A DNA stretch of 64,000 nt from the NCBI GenBank assembly GCA_021613335.1, contig JAJTWR010000136.1, positions 1,562,001 through 1,626,000 on the forward strand, in the 5' to 3' direction. Position 1 is the first letter of the stretch, and each line of letters begins with the position of its first letter. The DNA is from Whitmania pigra. Its lineage: Eukaryota > Annelida > Clitellata > Hirudinida > Haemopidae. The notes beneath the pieces are model-generated. The model made no database searches, was not told where the DNA came from, and was given only the letters and a program-made list of their open reading frames with translations. The position numbers were made by a program, and so were the translations under genes. Positions 39,343 to 49,200 of the stretch are shown here, piece after piece.

Positions 39343-41343
39343 TTGATTCTAATATCCGCCGCGCCAATGCAGTTCGGTGGTTTAAAGTTGTTTACTTTTA
39401 TACAAATAAGGAGCGAATTGTACGCAATGTCGTTCGAAGAGGTTTTTTCCGTATTAAATAAAAAAATAGAGTTGCTTGATGTAGTTGATTTGACAAGAAA
39501 GTTTAAATCTTTGACGACAGACTTAGAAAGAGTTGAGTTTGTGCTGAACTTAGACGCGTCGAAATCCATTTCGTTCAGCGAGAAACTTTTCCAATCTAAC
39601 AAAGATGATCAGAAATCTGAGGAATTGCGAGCTGCTGGAAACTCATTTTTTGCAAATGGTGATATGATACTAGCTTTATCAAAGTACACAGAAAGTCTGT
39701 GTTATGCTACCCAAAGCGATGACACGAATTGCCTTGCATTAGCTTTTGCTAACAGGTCCGCCGCGTTGCACAGACTTAAAAAATACGCTGAAGCAACAGC
39801 AGACATTGATTTGGCCATTAAAAATAATTATCCTCTCAATCTTACACCTAAACTTCTTGTTAGGAAGGGGGATTGCCTAAAAGCTATGAATGATTTATCT
39901 GTTGCTGAGGACTGCTACAGAGAAGCATTTGAACTCTGCAAATCCCAAAACCAGCGAAAATTAGGCGAACTACTCCAATCAAAATTGAAATTGCTTGACA
40001 ATACTAAGACTGATTCTGAGCAAATATTGACACAACTGGAAACTGTTCCAGCATTTCAAAGAGGATCCAATCACAGCTATCCAAGTTTGTCATCATCATG
40101 TGAAGTGGCCTACGATCAAACTAAAGGCAGATATATTCAGTCATTAAGAGATATCAAGCCAGGGGAAGTAATTTTAATTGAGAAGCCATTTGCATCAATC
40201 CTTGCACCTGAAAGATTTCTGACACATTGCCACCATTGTTTATCTTGTGTTGTAAATCCACTACCCTGTACTTCCTGTGTGCATTCAGTTTTCTGCTCTG
40301 ATAAATGCATGGTTAATGCCAAAAAGTCTTCCCACAGATATGAATGCTCAATCATGAAAGCTTTAGAGATTTCAAGGCTCGACAAATTTTCGCGATTAGT
40401 AATTAGGACAATATTAAGCATTCCAGCATCTGAAATAAGTCATTACGTCGCTCAGAAGGATTTTGGGAAATCTGATGGCAAGTACAACTGGAATGATTAT
40501 GGTTCCATCTGCAATCTATTGACTAATGATTCCAAGAGATCAGTAAGTGATCTGTTCAGGAGATCTGTCATTGCAATATATATTTTGAGGATCATTGAAA
40601 AGACTTCTTATTTTCAAGAAAGTGAACATTTTGGTGTTAAACTGCATGTTGCTGCACTGTTGCTAAATCATCTTCAATCTTTCCCTTGCAATGCGCATGA
40701 AATATCTGAGTTTGTACTGAATTGCTCCTCAGTTGTAGATTCTGTGCCCAGAGAATTAGGTGCAGGAATATATGCAACTCTGAGTCTCTTCAACCACTCT
40801 TGCAACCCAGTTGTAACAAGAAACTTTTACAAAGACACTTGCATTGTTAGAGCAATATCTGTAATAAGCAAGGGATCTGAAATAACAGATAATTATGGAG
40901 TTGTTTTTCAACTGCATTCTAAAGAGGAACGAAGCAAGTACTTGAATCCTCAATATTTTTTTGATTGTTGTTGTGTTGCTTGCAATGAAGATTGGCCAAC
41001 TTTTGCCGATAGCTTAAAAAAGTTACCACGGTGGAAATGTTCTGAATGTACCTACCCCCTCAAACCACAACAAAATGATACTTTAATAAATTGCCATAAT
41101 TGCGGAAAAAAACAGGACCTATTAGCTAAGAAGACATTAATAACAGTTACCGAGAAAATATTTAAGAAAGCATACGATTTAATGTTACTGCTCAAACCTA
41201 GTGAAGCTTCATCTGGTATTTGTACCTATTTGGAGTCTCTTAACCAAGTTGTTTGTGAACCATGGAACGAATATGCCAGAGGCCAAGAATCTCTCAAACA
41301 ATGCTACAGTATGATGGCCAATTGCTGCTTAAACAAATTTTAG
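39343..41343 (+). CDS. SMYD4: SET and MYND domain protein 4 (SMYD4-like), intronless
   Basis: A single 666-codon frame. It contains N-terminal TPR-like helices (about 91-200: AAGNSFFANGDMILALSKYT, ANRSAALHRLKKY), the split SET domain starting GRYIQSLRDIKPGEVILIE, a MYND zinc finger (C296, C299, C309, C312, C318, C322, H331, C335), the SET core FNHSCNP (484-489) with DNYG (516-519), and post-SET cysteines DCCCVAC. SMYD4 is a putative lysine methyltransferase linked to heart and muscle development. Human SMYD4 is about 800 residues: this copy stops soon after post-SET, lacking most of the C-terminal TPR region. Met29 (39427, MSFEEVF) is the more likely start. AATAAA at 41403 follows the stop. 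A donor-like GTATGA near 41309 leaves a spliced longer form possible. Confidence 0.92.
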   Translation: MILISAAPMQFGGLKLFTFIQIRSELYAMSFEEVFSVLNKKIELLDVVDLTRKFKSLTTDLERVEFVLNLDASKSISFSEKLFQSNKDDQKSEELRAAGNSFFANGDMILALSKYTESLCYATQSDDTNCLALAFANRSAALHRLKKYAEATADIDLAIKNNYPLNLTPKLLVRKGDCLKAMNDLSVAEDCYREAFELCKSQNQRKLGELLQSKLKLLDNTKTDSEQILTQLETVPAFQRGSNHSYPSLSSSCEVAYDQTKGRYIQSLRDIKPGEVILIEKPFASILAPERFLTHCHHCLSCVVNPLPCTSCVHSVFCSDKCMVNAKKSSHRYECSIMKALEISRLDKFSRLVIRTILSIPASEISHYVAQKDFGKSDGKYNWNDYGSICNLLTNDSKRSVSDLFRRSVIAIYILRIIEKTSYFQESEHFGVKLHVAALLLNHLQSFPCNAHEISEFVLNCSSVVDSVPRELGAGIYATLSLFNHSCNPVVTRNFYKDTCIVRAISVISKGSEITDNYGVVFQLHSKEERSKYLNPQYFFDCCCVACNEDWPTFADSLKKLPRWKCSECTYPLKPQQNDTLINCHNCGKKQDLLAKKTLITVTEKIFKKAYDLMLLLKPSEASSGICTYLESLNQVVCEPWNEYARGQESLKQCYSMMANCCLNKF

Positions 41344-41532
41344 AAAGACAACATCACATCTTTGCTTCTTTGATACACAATGAAACAACTATACATGCTC
41401 ACAATAAATGTTTATATTCAAAATCTGGCATTTAATTTAGTTTATATAATAAAATTATATAAATATATGTATATATATCCATACGACTTGAAGGTTCTCA
41501 ATATAGATTTGGTAGTCATTATAAAGTAGTCA

Positions 41533-41964
41533 TCATTGAAGTTTGTGGTTGACTCTAGAAAGAGCTATGAAGAATTCCTTCGGATTCCTGATGTCATGCC
41601 ATCCCACCGGACCCACTTCGCAATCGGCACACGCTAGGTATTTGGTTTCATGAACGGTATGAGAGAAGCCTATGTTTTCGAAGGCGTACATGTCGTCCAC
41701 GACCCAGCACCCGATAACCCTATCGCATTTGGTGTCTGATTCGTTTAACGATTTCTTTTCCATTATTGGTAGCAACACCTAAAGTTTTGCAAGAAGGATG
41801 TTAGTCGTGATTTTGGTGTTGATGGATGATCGATGTCTTACCTCTTTCTGGACGAAGCGCGCAGTCTGTGGCCTAAATATAATGCTGTCGCAAGAGCAGC
41901 ACGCCACGCTCATACGATTTCTGCCATCTATTACAAGGTTGCTTAACTTTTCTTCAAGATCCAT
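41533..41964 (-). CDS. RABIF: RABIF/MSS4 Rab guanine-nucleotide exchange factor or chaperone, two exons
   Basis: Exons 41842-41964 and 41533-41778 join in phase 0 to 122 residues (human 123). MSS4 binds nucleotide-free exocytic Rabs and acts as a holdase in the cytosol. The start MDLEEKLSNLVIDGRNRMSV aligns with the human N-terminus. Zinc ligands are CCSC (C22, C25) and CADC. The Rab-binding region DDMYAFENIGF and the C-terminal VGPVGWHDI...FIALSRVNH are conserved. The intron is 63 bp. An upstream in-frame ATG at 42057 would add 31 residues absent from the family, so 41964 is preferred. It is tail-to-tail with SMYD4, stops 189 bp apart. Confidence 0.95.
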
Positions 41965-42339
41965 CGTAAATTTTACACTGACAGCACAGATATCCCACAC
42001 TTGTTTAGGAACTAGTCGAAAACAGGTAATTTCCGAAAGCGATGCCGGGCCGGACAAAAATGTTATAGCTAACTATAAATTCAGAGTAAAATATTAAAAG
42101 AATACACGACTCTTGTTTTACTTTAATTCCTAATTTAAAAAAAAACATTGAGGCTCATTACTCAGGTCTTTATGAAAATACTATTCGTGGGGGAGGAGCT
42201 TTGTAAATAAATTAAAAAAACGCCTAACTGCCGGTACACAGAGTTTCTTGTATGATAAAATTAAAGTATCTTTCTTTGCTTATTTTATTATTTTTTTTAA
42301 TTCCAGAGAAAAAGAAATCTTGGACATTAACTAATTAAA

Positions 42340-42780
42340 ATCAGTGGCGTCGCTAATTTTACATGAAAATGTATAGTATGGAGTAAATATGATTAAAATC
42401 GGAGAATGGATAGATTTATAAACAAATGAGTCCCGGCACTTTTTTTATTTTCGTGTGGAAAAGTATCTGATGATGTCACTGAAGTCCAATTCACGCAATA
42501 TACCTGACTCGATGCCATAAACCTTAATAATACAACACTCCTCTGGTGAAAAGTGGAAGAAATTTTGCCGAATCTCTCACCAACAAGAGTATTAAGGGCT
42601 ATATACTCCAACAAACCATCAAAAGACTGCAACGGGGACGTCATTTCAACTTTGCCCAATGGGGCAAATTCTAGTCTTTTTAAAGCAAAGGCCATCAGAG
42701 AATTATATTCGTCAAAATTCACAACTTTTCCCCCATGCCCCTCCCCCTAATTACGTACCTGTGAAAAACATTCATCGATT
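42340..42780 (+). mobile_element. R2-like LINE fragment, decayed
   Basis: At 42545-42640 the plus strand encodes LVKSGRNFAESLTNKSIKGY and then ILQQTIKRLQ, matching the copy at 22640-22735 (KSMKGAILQQAIKRLQ). It is preceded by hAT-like CAGTGGCGTCGCTAA (42342) and GAGTCCCGGCAC plus T-run (about 42427). Confidence 0.6.
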
Positions 42781-42783
42781 GCA

Positions 42784-44272
42784 ATGAAACAAGAGTATTT
42801 CTAATAAATGGTAGCATTACCTTTTGTTATACAAGTTGCTTCGTATACATTGTTCAAAATTATTATAATGTGTTTTATGTAACTGTCAAGAAATTTCTAG
42901 TCTATTTTGTTAAATATGACTAAATGCAATGTTTTTAGAAAAGTGTTTTAGATTTTGGTTTAATCAGTTGTTAAATTTTTGGTTCGTGAATGTAACTGGG
43001 GGGCAGGGGCGCAACCAGCGAAAAATGCTGGGGGGGGCTCAAGTTTAGAAAAGCCTGACGCAGTCGAAAAAAATTTTAAACTGTTCAAATCAATACTACT
43101 AATTTTAATTAATAAAGAATTAAAGATAGAACAGATTATTATTATAAGTTTTTATTTATAAGTCTGCAGTCTTTTTTTGTATCTTTAATAATTTATTAAT
43201 GAGCTTGACTATCCTCTGTTTCAAAGTTTCAAGCCAGTTAAAGCAACTGTAAAAAAAAAGTTTATGATATGTTTAAAATTGTAATATGATATGATTCATA
43301 TCCTAAACATTTCACCTAATCTAAATTATGTATAAAGTTATGATCCTAAACAGTTTAAAACAATTTTGAAATGTTGTAGTCTAAATTACATTTTGATGTG
43401 TTTGCAGTTACAAAATAATTTTTCGATCAGTCTGTGAAAATCTGTTCACCATTTCATTTCATGGAAGAAATGCAGTAGTTGTTTTGTTCGCAGATATTCT
43501 CAATAAACTTTGCAAACGACAGGCAGACATAGTCGTCCTGAGATGACTTTTAATAAGGCGAAGTTTAGAAAATGCCCTTTCTGCATCTGAAGACGTAAAT
43601 GGCTGAGTAAGAGCAACATCGAGCACATAATGCAACTCGGGCTGAATGCTTGTGGCACAGAAAAGATCTTGAAGTTCGATACATGCATTGGGATCAGACT
43701 CATCAGCACGTAAACTTGTCGATGTGAATAGGAACTGTCTTTGAACAGTTTCAGCGTCTTTTCTATGAAGGTTGCAGAACTCCGAAAGCTCGGGAGTCAT
43801 TGTGCCATTCTGCAAAGCATCAAGAGTAGCCAAGGCAGGGTTGTCAAAATGACTGGTTATCTGATGATCAGATAACCAGCGAAAAATGCTGTGGGGGGGC
43901 TCAAGTTTAGAAAAGGGACGAAAGCCCGACGCAGTCGAAAAATTTTTGAAACTGTTCAAATCAAAACTACCAATTATAATTAATAAAGAATTAAAGATAG
44001 AACAGATTATTATTATTATGAGTTTGACTATCTTCTGTCTCAAAGTTTCAAACCAGTTAAATCCCCTTATCCCCCCCCACCAAAAAAAACTCATCGGATT
44101 TGGAAAAATTGCAGGGTCTCTCTTATTAGGCCTGGGGGGGGGGGCTTGCGCCCCTCCTGCCTCCCCCCCTAGTTGCGCCCCTGCTGGGGGGTCTGAGATT
44201 TGTGACAGAATGTGACATGGGGAGCGGGGTTTAAAATGGTCTAAAATAGCCTGACGTACTTTATGGACGACT
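42784..44272. mobile_element. Right half of a GGGGCC-type transposon, split by a nested hAT
   Basis: 42784-43003 follows 29170-29380 closely (GTATTTCTAATAAATGGTAG, ATACAAGTTGCTT, TCAGTTGTTAAATTTTTGG). After the hAT, 44192-44272 follows 29410-29485 (GGTCTGAGATTTGTGACAGA, ACTTTATGGACGA). The left half is missing. Confidence 0.7.
43004..44183 (-). mobile_element. hAT transposon with CAGGGGCGCAAC ends and perfect 8-bp duplication
   Basis: Left end CAGGGGCGCAACCAG and right end CTAGTTGCGCCCCTG are inverted repeats. The duplication CTGGGGGG is exact at 42996-43003 and 44184-44191. The minus-strand frame (about 43459-43860) encodes the hAT C-terminal dimerisation region: PFTSSDAERAFSKLRLIKSH and LQSLLRISANK. 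The first about 250 bp of the element (ACCAGCGAAAAATGCTG onward) recur at 43875-44065, so it contains an internal duplicate of its own end. The remaining transposase is missing. Confidence 0.85.
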
Positions 44273-46212
44273 CCAATCCTGATATGACTCAACATCTGTA
44301 TCTCGTTGTGAATCTTATTTGTCGCTTGTCGTTTAGTATTTATTGTTTTTTGTTTGTCGTTGTGTTTGGTGTACTACTGCTACCGTGTTTCCCGAAAATA
44401 AGAAAGTGTCTTATATTAATTTTTACTCCAAATATTTTCGGGGTGGGGTCATATTTTCATAATAACCAACCAGCCAATAAACACATTTTTTCATACAATT
44501 TATTAAGCTACAAAAAACTTGGTTTTAATTATTTATTAATATTTAATATGTCATAAAAGTAATATTTTACCAGAATTATAGAAAAGGATTTGGTTCGACT
44601 CCATTAATTTCAACTCCTAGCGATTCGTAACAGTTTCTATAACTAACCCTTCAATCACAGATTTTTAAAATTAATAAAGTACAGTCATATCAACTTTATT
44701 ATAAATCTCCAAACTCTGATTTCCAGCCTGAATTGCTTGCGAATCCATTTCCCATATTTAGCAGCGATAAAACTCTCCTTAAATGAATATTTTTTGCCAT
44801 TGTCGCATTGGTAACAGTTGTTTTTTTATTTATTTAATTATAGTCCGTTTCATAACTGAGATGATTTTGATGTAACAGTTGTGTTTTGTCAGTGATTTTA
44901 CATACTGATTTCTTAAACCAACTTACAACTTCTCGAAGGTTAAGCTTCACAAAGTTGCTGCTTCACACTTGTTTCAGCATTCTCCTCGTCTAATCTGTTA
45001 ACTGAGATCATCACGCTCTGCGGATCATTTAGATATTCAATTTCTTTTCTTTACAGAAAGCTGTAACATTCTTGCCACATGAGTATTCCACAATTCCTTT
45101 CTTTCTTTCCGTCGACAGAATAGCTTTTTCTTTTTGAACTCATCTTGTCGAAATAATTAATGGTAAAATTATCACACTGAACTAAGAATAGTAAGCACAA
45201 CCCGTTGCAACTGTGTTCTAACACCGGTTATTTGTTTACTTAGCAAGCAATATTTTACATACAAATACTTACAGAAGTAAATAATTACCTAGTAAAGAAG
45301 TCATAATTGTCAGTGTCGCTACTTTATTACACTAATATTTCACTAAAATTTTACTATTAACCATATCGCCGATGTAATGTAATGGTAAGTAATTCTAAAA
45401 CTCCACATCAGATTCCAGATCCTACCAATCCTTCAGACCCTCAGAAGTGATCGGTTGGATTAGTCACTCAATAAACTTACCAGTTTGCAGACCCCTGTTT
45501 ATTACAACATTTATAAGTATGATCATAATAAAGGATTTTTTAAGGTGGTTTCATCAGAAGATATGAAAAAAAAGTTTTCCTATGCATTTTTCCATAGTCT
45601 AGTCACTGATTGCAGGCTTATAGCTAAAAGAAAAGGCTGTGCAAAAGGCAAGAAAATATCCATCAAATATTATTAACAAATAAAAGCAATACATTTGAAT
45701 TTGACAAAATGATATGAAATATCACTTGGATTTCGAACTCAGTTTAAAGTAAAGTTGCACCATATTGCAAACACTGCCTAGTTTTAACCACAAAAGTTTT
45801 TCAAAATTTTCGAAAATGTTTGTCTGAAGCCTCTTAAAAGCTGGTAAAATAACAATTAATCTTATTATTTCAAATGGAAAGTTAATTACAAACCTACAAA
45901 AGTAGTACTGGATAATATCATCAACTTGACAATATCAACTAATTTGACAAAAAATGTTTAATGAAACAGTAACATTTGAAAACATTTCGAGATGTGCAAT
46001 ATCTCAAGGAATGAAGAAGTGAGATTCAAAATAAATCATAGTATCTCAAGCAAAAACAAAACATGCTGCAAGATTCTGAATTTTAGTGATGAAGCAAGCC
46101 ACAGAACTTGGTGCAAATGCTTATAGAAAAACCAAAACTGTCTATTATAATTGGGTCATCAGTTTTTGCCTTTCTCCCAGAATCATTATGTATTTTGAGT
46201 GATGCAACTAAT
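44273..46212. other. Intergenic, repeat-rich; MITE-like ends and SINE-A tail, no gene
   Basis: GTGTTTCCCGAAAATAAG at about 44384 resembles the ends of a common MITE; the partner end was not found. The family A tail (TATAGTCCGTTTCATAACTG) occurs at about 44840. The ORF at 45485-45676 has no recognisable domain. The APP-like 3' UTR must occupy some of the right part. Confidence 0.45.
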
Positions 46213-49200
46213 TCAATTTTGTGCATTCAACTCAAAGTATTTGTAGGTTGGGTTCTCATAGCCATTCACCTAAAAGCACAAAAATGTACACTTTAACTTT
46301 CAACTTTTGCATTAAATGTTTAAATAAAACCAATGTAAAATAGCATATAAGAGTACAAAACCACAAGTAATCAAAAATAAATACCTGCATGTTCATGACA
46401 TGATTCTCCTCAGGAGAAGTGACCAAATCAATGGGCATTGGTTCTGTGGGTATAATCCTGTGCTGCCTCAAATTGTTTCGACGTCGCATCACCAGCACAC
46501 CAGCAACAATAACTATAGCTACTGTAATGGTTCCAACTGTTAAACCAAGAGGAGCTGCTGAAGAAAATTCTTTGTCCTCTTTCCTTGATTTTCCAATATA
46601 AGACTATCAAAGTGAACAATGTAAATTATGATTTAAATAAAAAAAGAAAAGAAGTAAGTTGGGTAACTTTGATTTAAACAATTAATAATTTTATGATTAG
46701 CCACATTAGCTGGCTCATTATGGACATTGCTCCAATCAAGATTCATGCATACTTTACATAAATGGGTGTTAACCAGGTCACAAAAGCACATGCAAATAAA
46801 TTCTTCATTTTCAGCAATCCTGAAAGATGAATCCTGCAAATGCAGCATGTATAAACTTAGCAATTGGCTAATTTGCTTCCTTTTCAGAGTTGTTTTATCA
46901 CAAAATTATTATTGCAATAGTCTGCTGGTCTGTTAAAGTTGCATTTGTAATTGTACTTAATTTATCTCTCAAACAGCTTTATATAGTGCCATCTGCATAG
47001 CATCAGAGGCGCTCTTTTTTTAACCATTTGTATAGTGGCAAAGTAACTGCTCGTAGCACTGCAGACTGGGTTTCAAATGCAACATATTATGACTGCTGCC
47101 ATTCGTCCTACCTGCATGCCAAGTGAATGCAGTGATTCTGAGGTGCTTTCATTAGATTTAACAATGCACTAATCTTTTTTGATTTAAATCATGATTTTAA
47201 TTGATCATGTCCACCCTGGCTATCAAATTGTTGTCTGTGAAGTTTTTCTTTGAGCTTGTGCTTACTGGGAATTCATGGAAGAAATTACAAACCCCAATCC
47301 CTACCATGAGGAATTTCAATGGGATACCCACTACTCGCTGAGCAGGAATGAAAACCATGCTTCAGCGTATCTCTCATATGGCCCCGAACATCTAAGGGCA
47401 TCATAAACCTGTTATATCTCTTATGTTAAATTTTTTTAGACTTTTCACAAAATTTATCTTCCCAATCAAAAACAATTTAAACCCCTGAACCTGACCAGCC
47501 AGTTGCTGCTTCCTCCTTTTTGGTTGACTTCTTTTATTTTTTTCTACAAACAACTTCTTGTATTCCTCTCTGGCTTCCTTTGAAAGATCCTGAATAAGGA
47601 TTACTTTTCTAAATTGTTCACTCTCTTTCAATTTGTTGCAGTTATCCAGTATGAAGTTCTTGGTTTTGAAGTTTCAAAAGAAGAATTCAGCAATTTGACT
47701 GAGGATGTTAAAGAACTTAAAACGATTATCAGGATAACTGACAAAGTTGGTTAGTGCTTTAATGGAACAAGGTAAAAAAAAGCAAGATCTTCAGCAAAAC
47801 TTGAGAGATCTGAATAAAGTATCGATAAATAAGTTAGATGAAAATAAGCAAGAAACCAAATTATGGTCAAGTTTGTTTGAAAACAATATTGCAACCTTGA
47901 AACTTTGCAGACACATTTTCTCCTTTACATAAATAATCATTGAACTCAAACGAAATAACTTTTGTTAAATTTGTCATTATACTTAATCAGTGAAGGAATT
48001 TTCAGTGCCCTAAAATGCCTATTAAATACACATGACCAACATTAGCTACAAGGTGCATTTAATGTGTCATGTGAATGGCCAATTATTTCCAAGTACAAGC
48101 ACTCCAAAATCAGAATGCAGCTGATGCCCCGCAACTCTGCGAACAGCAGAACCCTCAAAGTCAAGCCACTGCTCAGATTTGGAAGGAAATTCCGAGCACA
48201 GAATGAGATCGATGAGTCAGTAGCCGAGCTGATGTTCGAGGAAGTGAGACGTCCTACCCCAATGGGTAACAAATTGTTTCAATCAATTCATATCTATCAA
48301 ACGAAGTGTTAGTGTCTTCTGCTTTTCAAGGCATTCATCTTGAATGTCCACCATGTCTCATAAGTCTCTTGCATGGTTATGATGGAGGTCCACATGAGAA
48401 ACCTCCTCAAGACTCCGAATCTCCACCAAAATCTACTTGATTCCTCAAAAATTGCTCCCCTCCAGATTAAAATGAGGGCTATGACATCTCCTTTCTGCTT
48501 TTGAGGTTCCGAGACTAGATTATTTTTCTTCATCCATTGGTGTATTTCCGGCAGGTCATATTTTGAAACCTTGGAGAAAATAATTTTATCCAATTCATAT
48601 ATTCACATACACTTAATACGACATATACCGTATTTCCACCCATATTACACGCATGTTATGTTCGATTTTACTTACCACGCACCCCCATCTGCGTGCTATA
48701 ATCGTATGCGTGTTATGCTAGATTAAATTTACATGAATTTGATTCCCGACCAACAAAAATAAAAATTTAAATGATAGCTTTTGATTGTATTTTTTTGTAA
48801 AAGCTTAGGGATATATTTTAAATTTTAATGCATTGCATAAAGAACCTCCGATATATGCTTACAGAAGCATGTGGCAAAGCAGTCACGTTAATCATTGCAT
48901 TGTATGGCTCTCGAATTTGGGTTGTCAAATTAATTGATGGCAACTATAAGAAACTTGTTGTAGGGATGTTGTACTAATTTATTTTTGTCATAATTATTCA
49001 ACTATTTGTTACTCATAATTATATTTGATGTTAGAGTTTTTACTTTGTGTGACTGTTTTTTCAGCACTGGTTTCAGATGGAGATTTGGTTGGTGCTATTT
49101 AACATTTTAGTAGTCACTTGGACTTATTGTAGCAAATGTCTTCAATCTCTTAATGGTCCTGTGATAAAAACTCTTTGAACACTTTTCAAAAGCATGGAAC

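Noticed and set aside
43861..44295. N-terminal half of the 278-codon minus ORF as transposase
   Set aside because: This half reads through hAT terminal sequence and Pro/Gly-rich runs from G-tracts; only 43459-43860 has hAT motifs.
45485..45676. 63-codon Lys-rich ORF
   Set aside because: Composition of AT-rich DNA, no domain and no splice context.
48064..48312. 82-codon plus ORF as gene
   Set aside because: Overlaps a minus ORF of similar size; no recognisable domain; lies in an APP-like intron.
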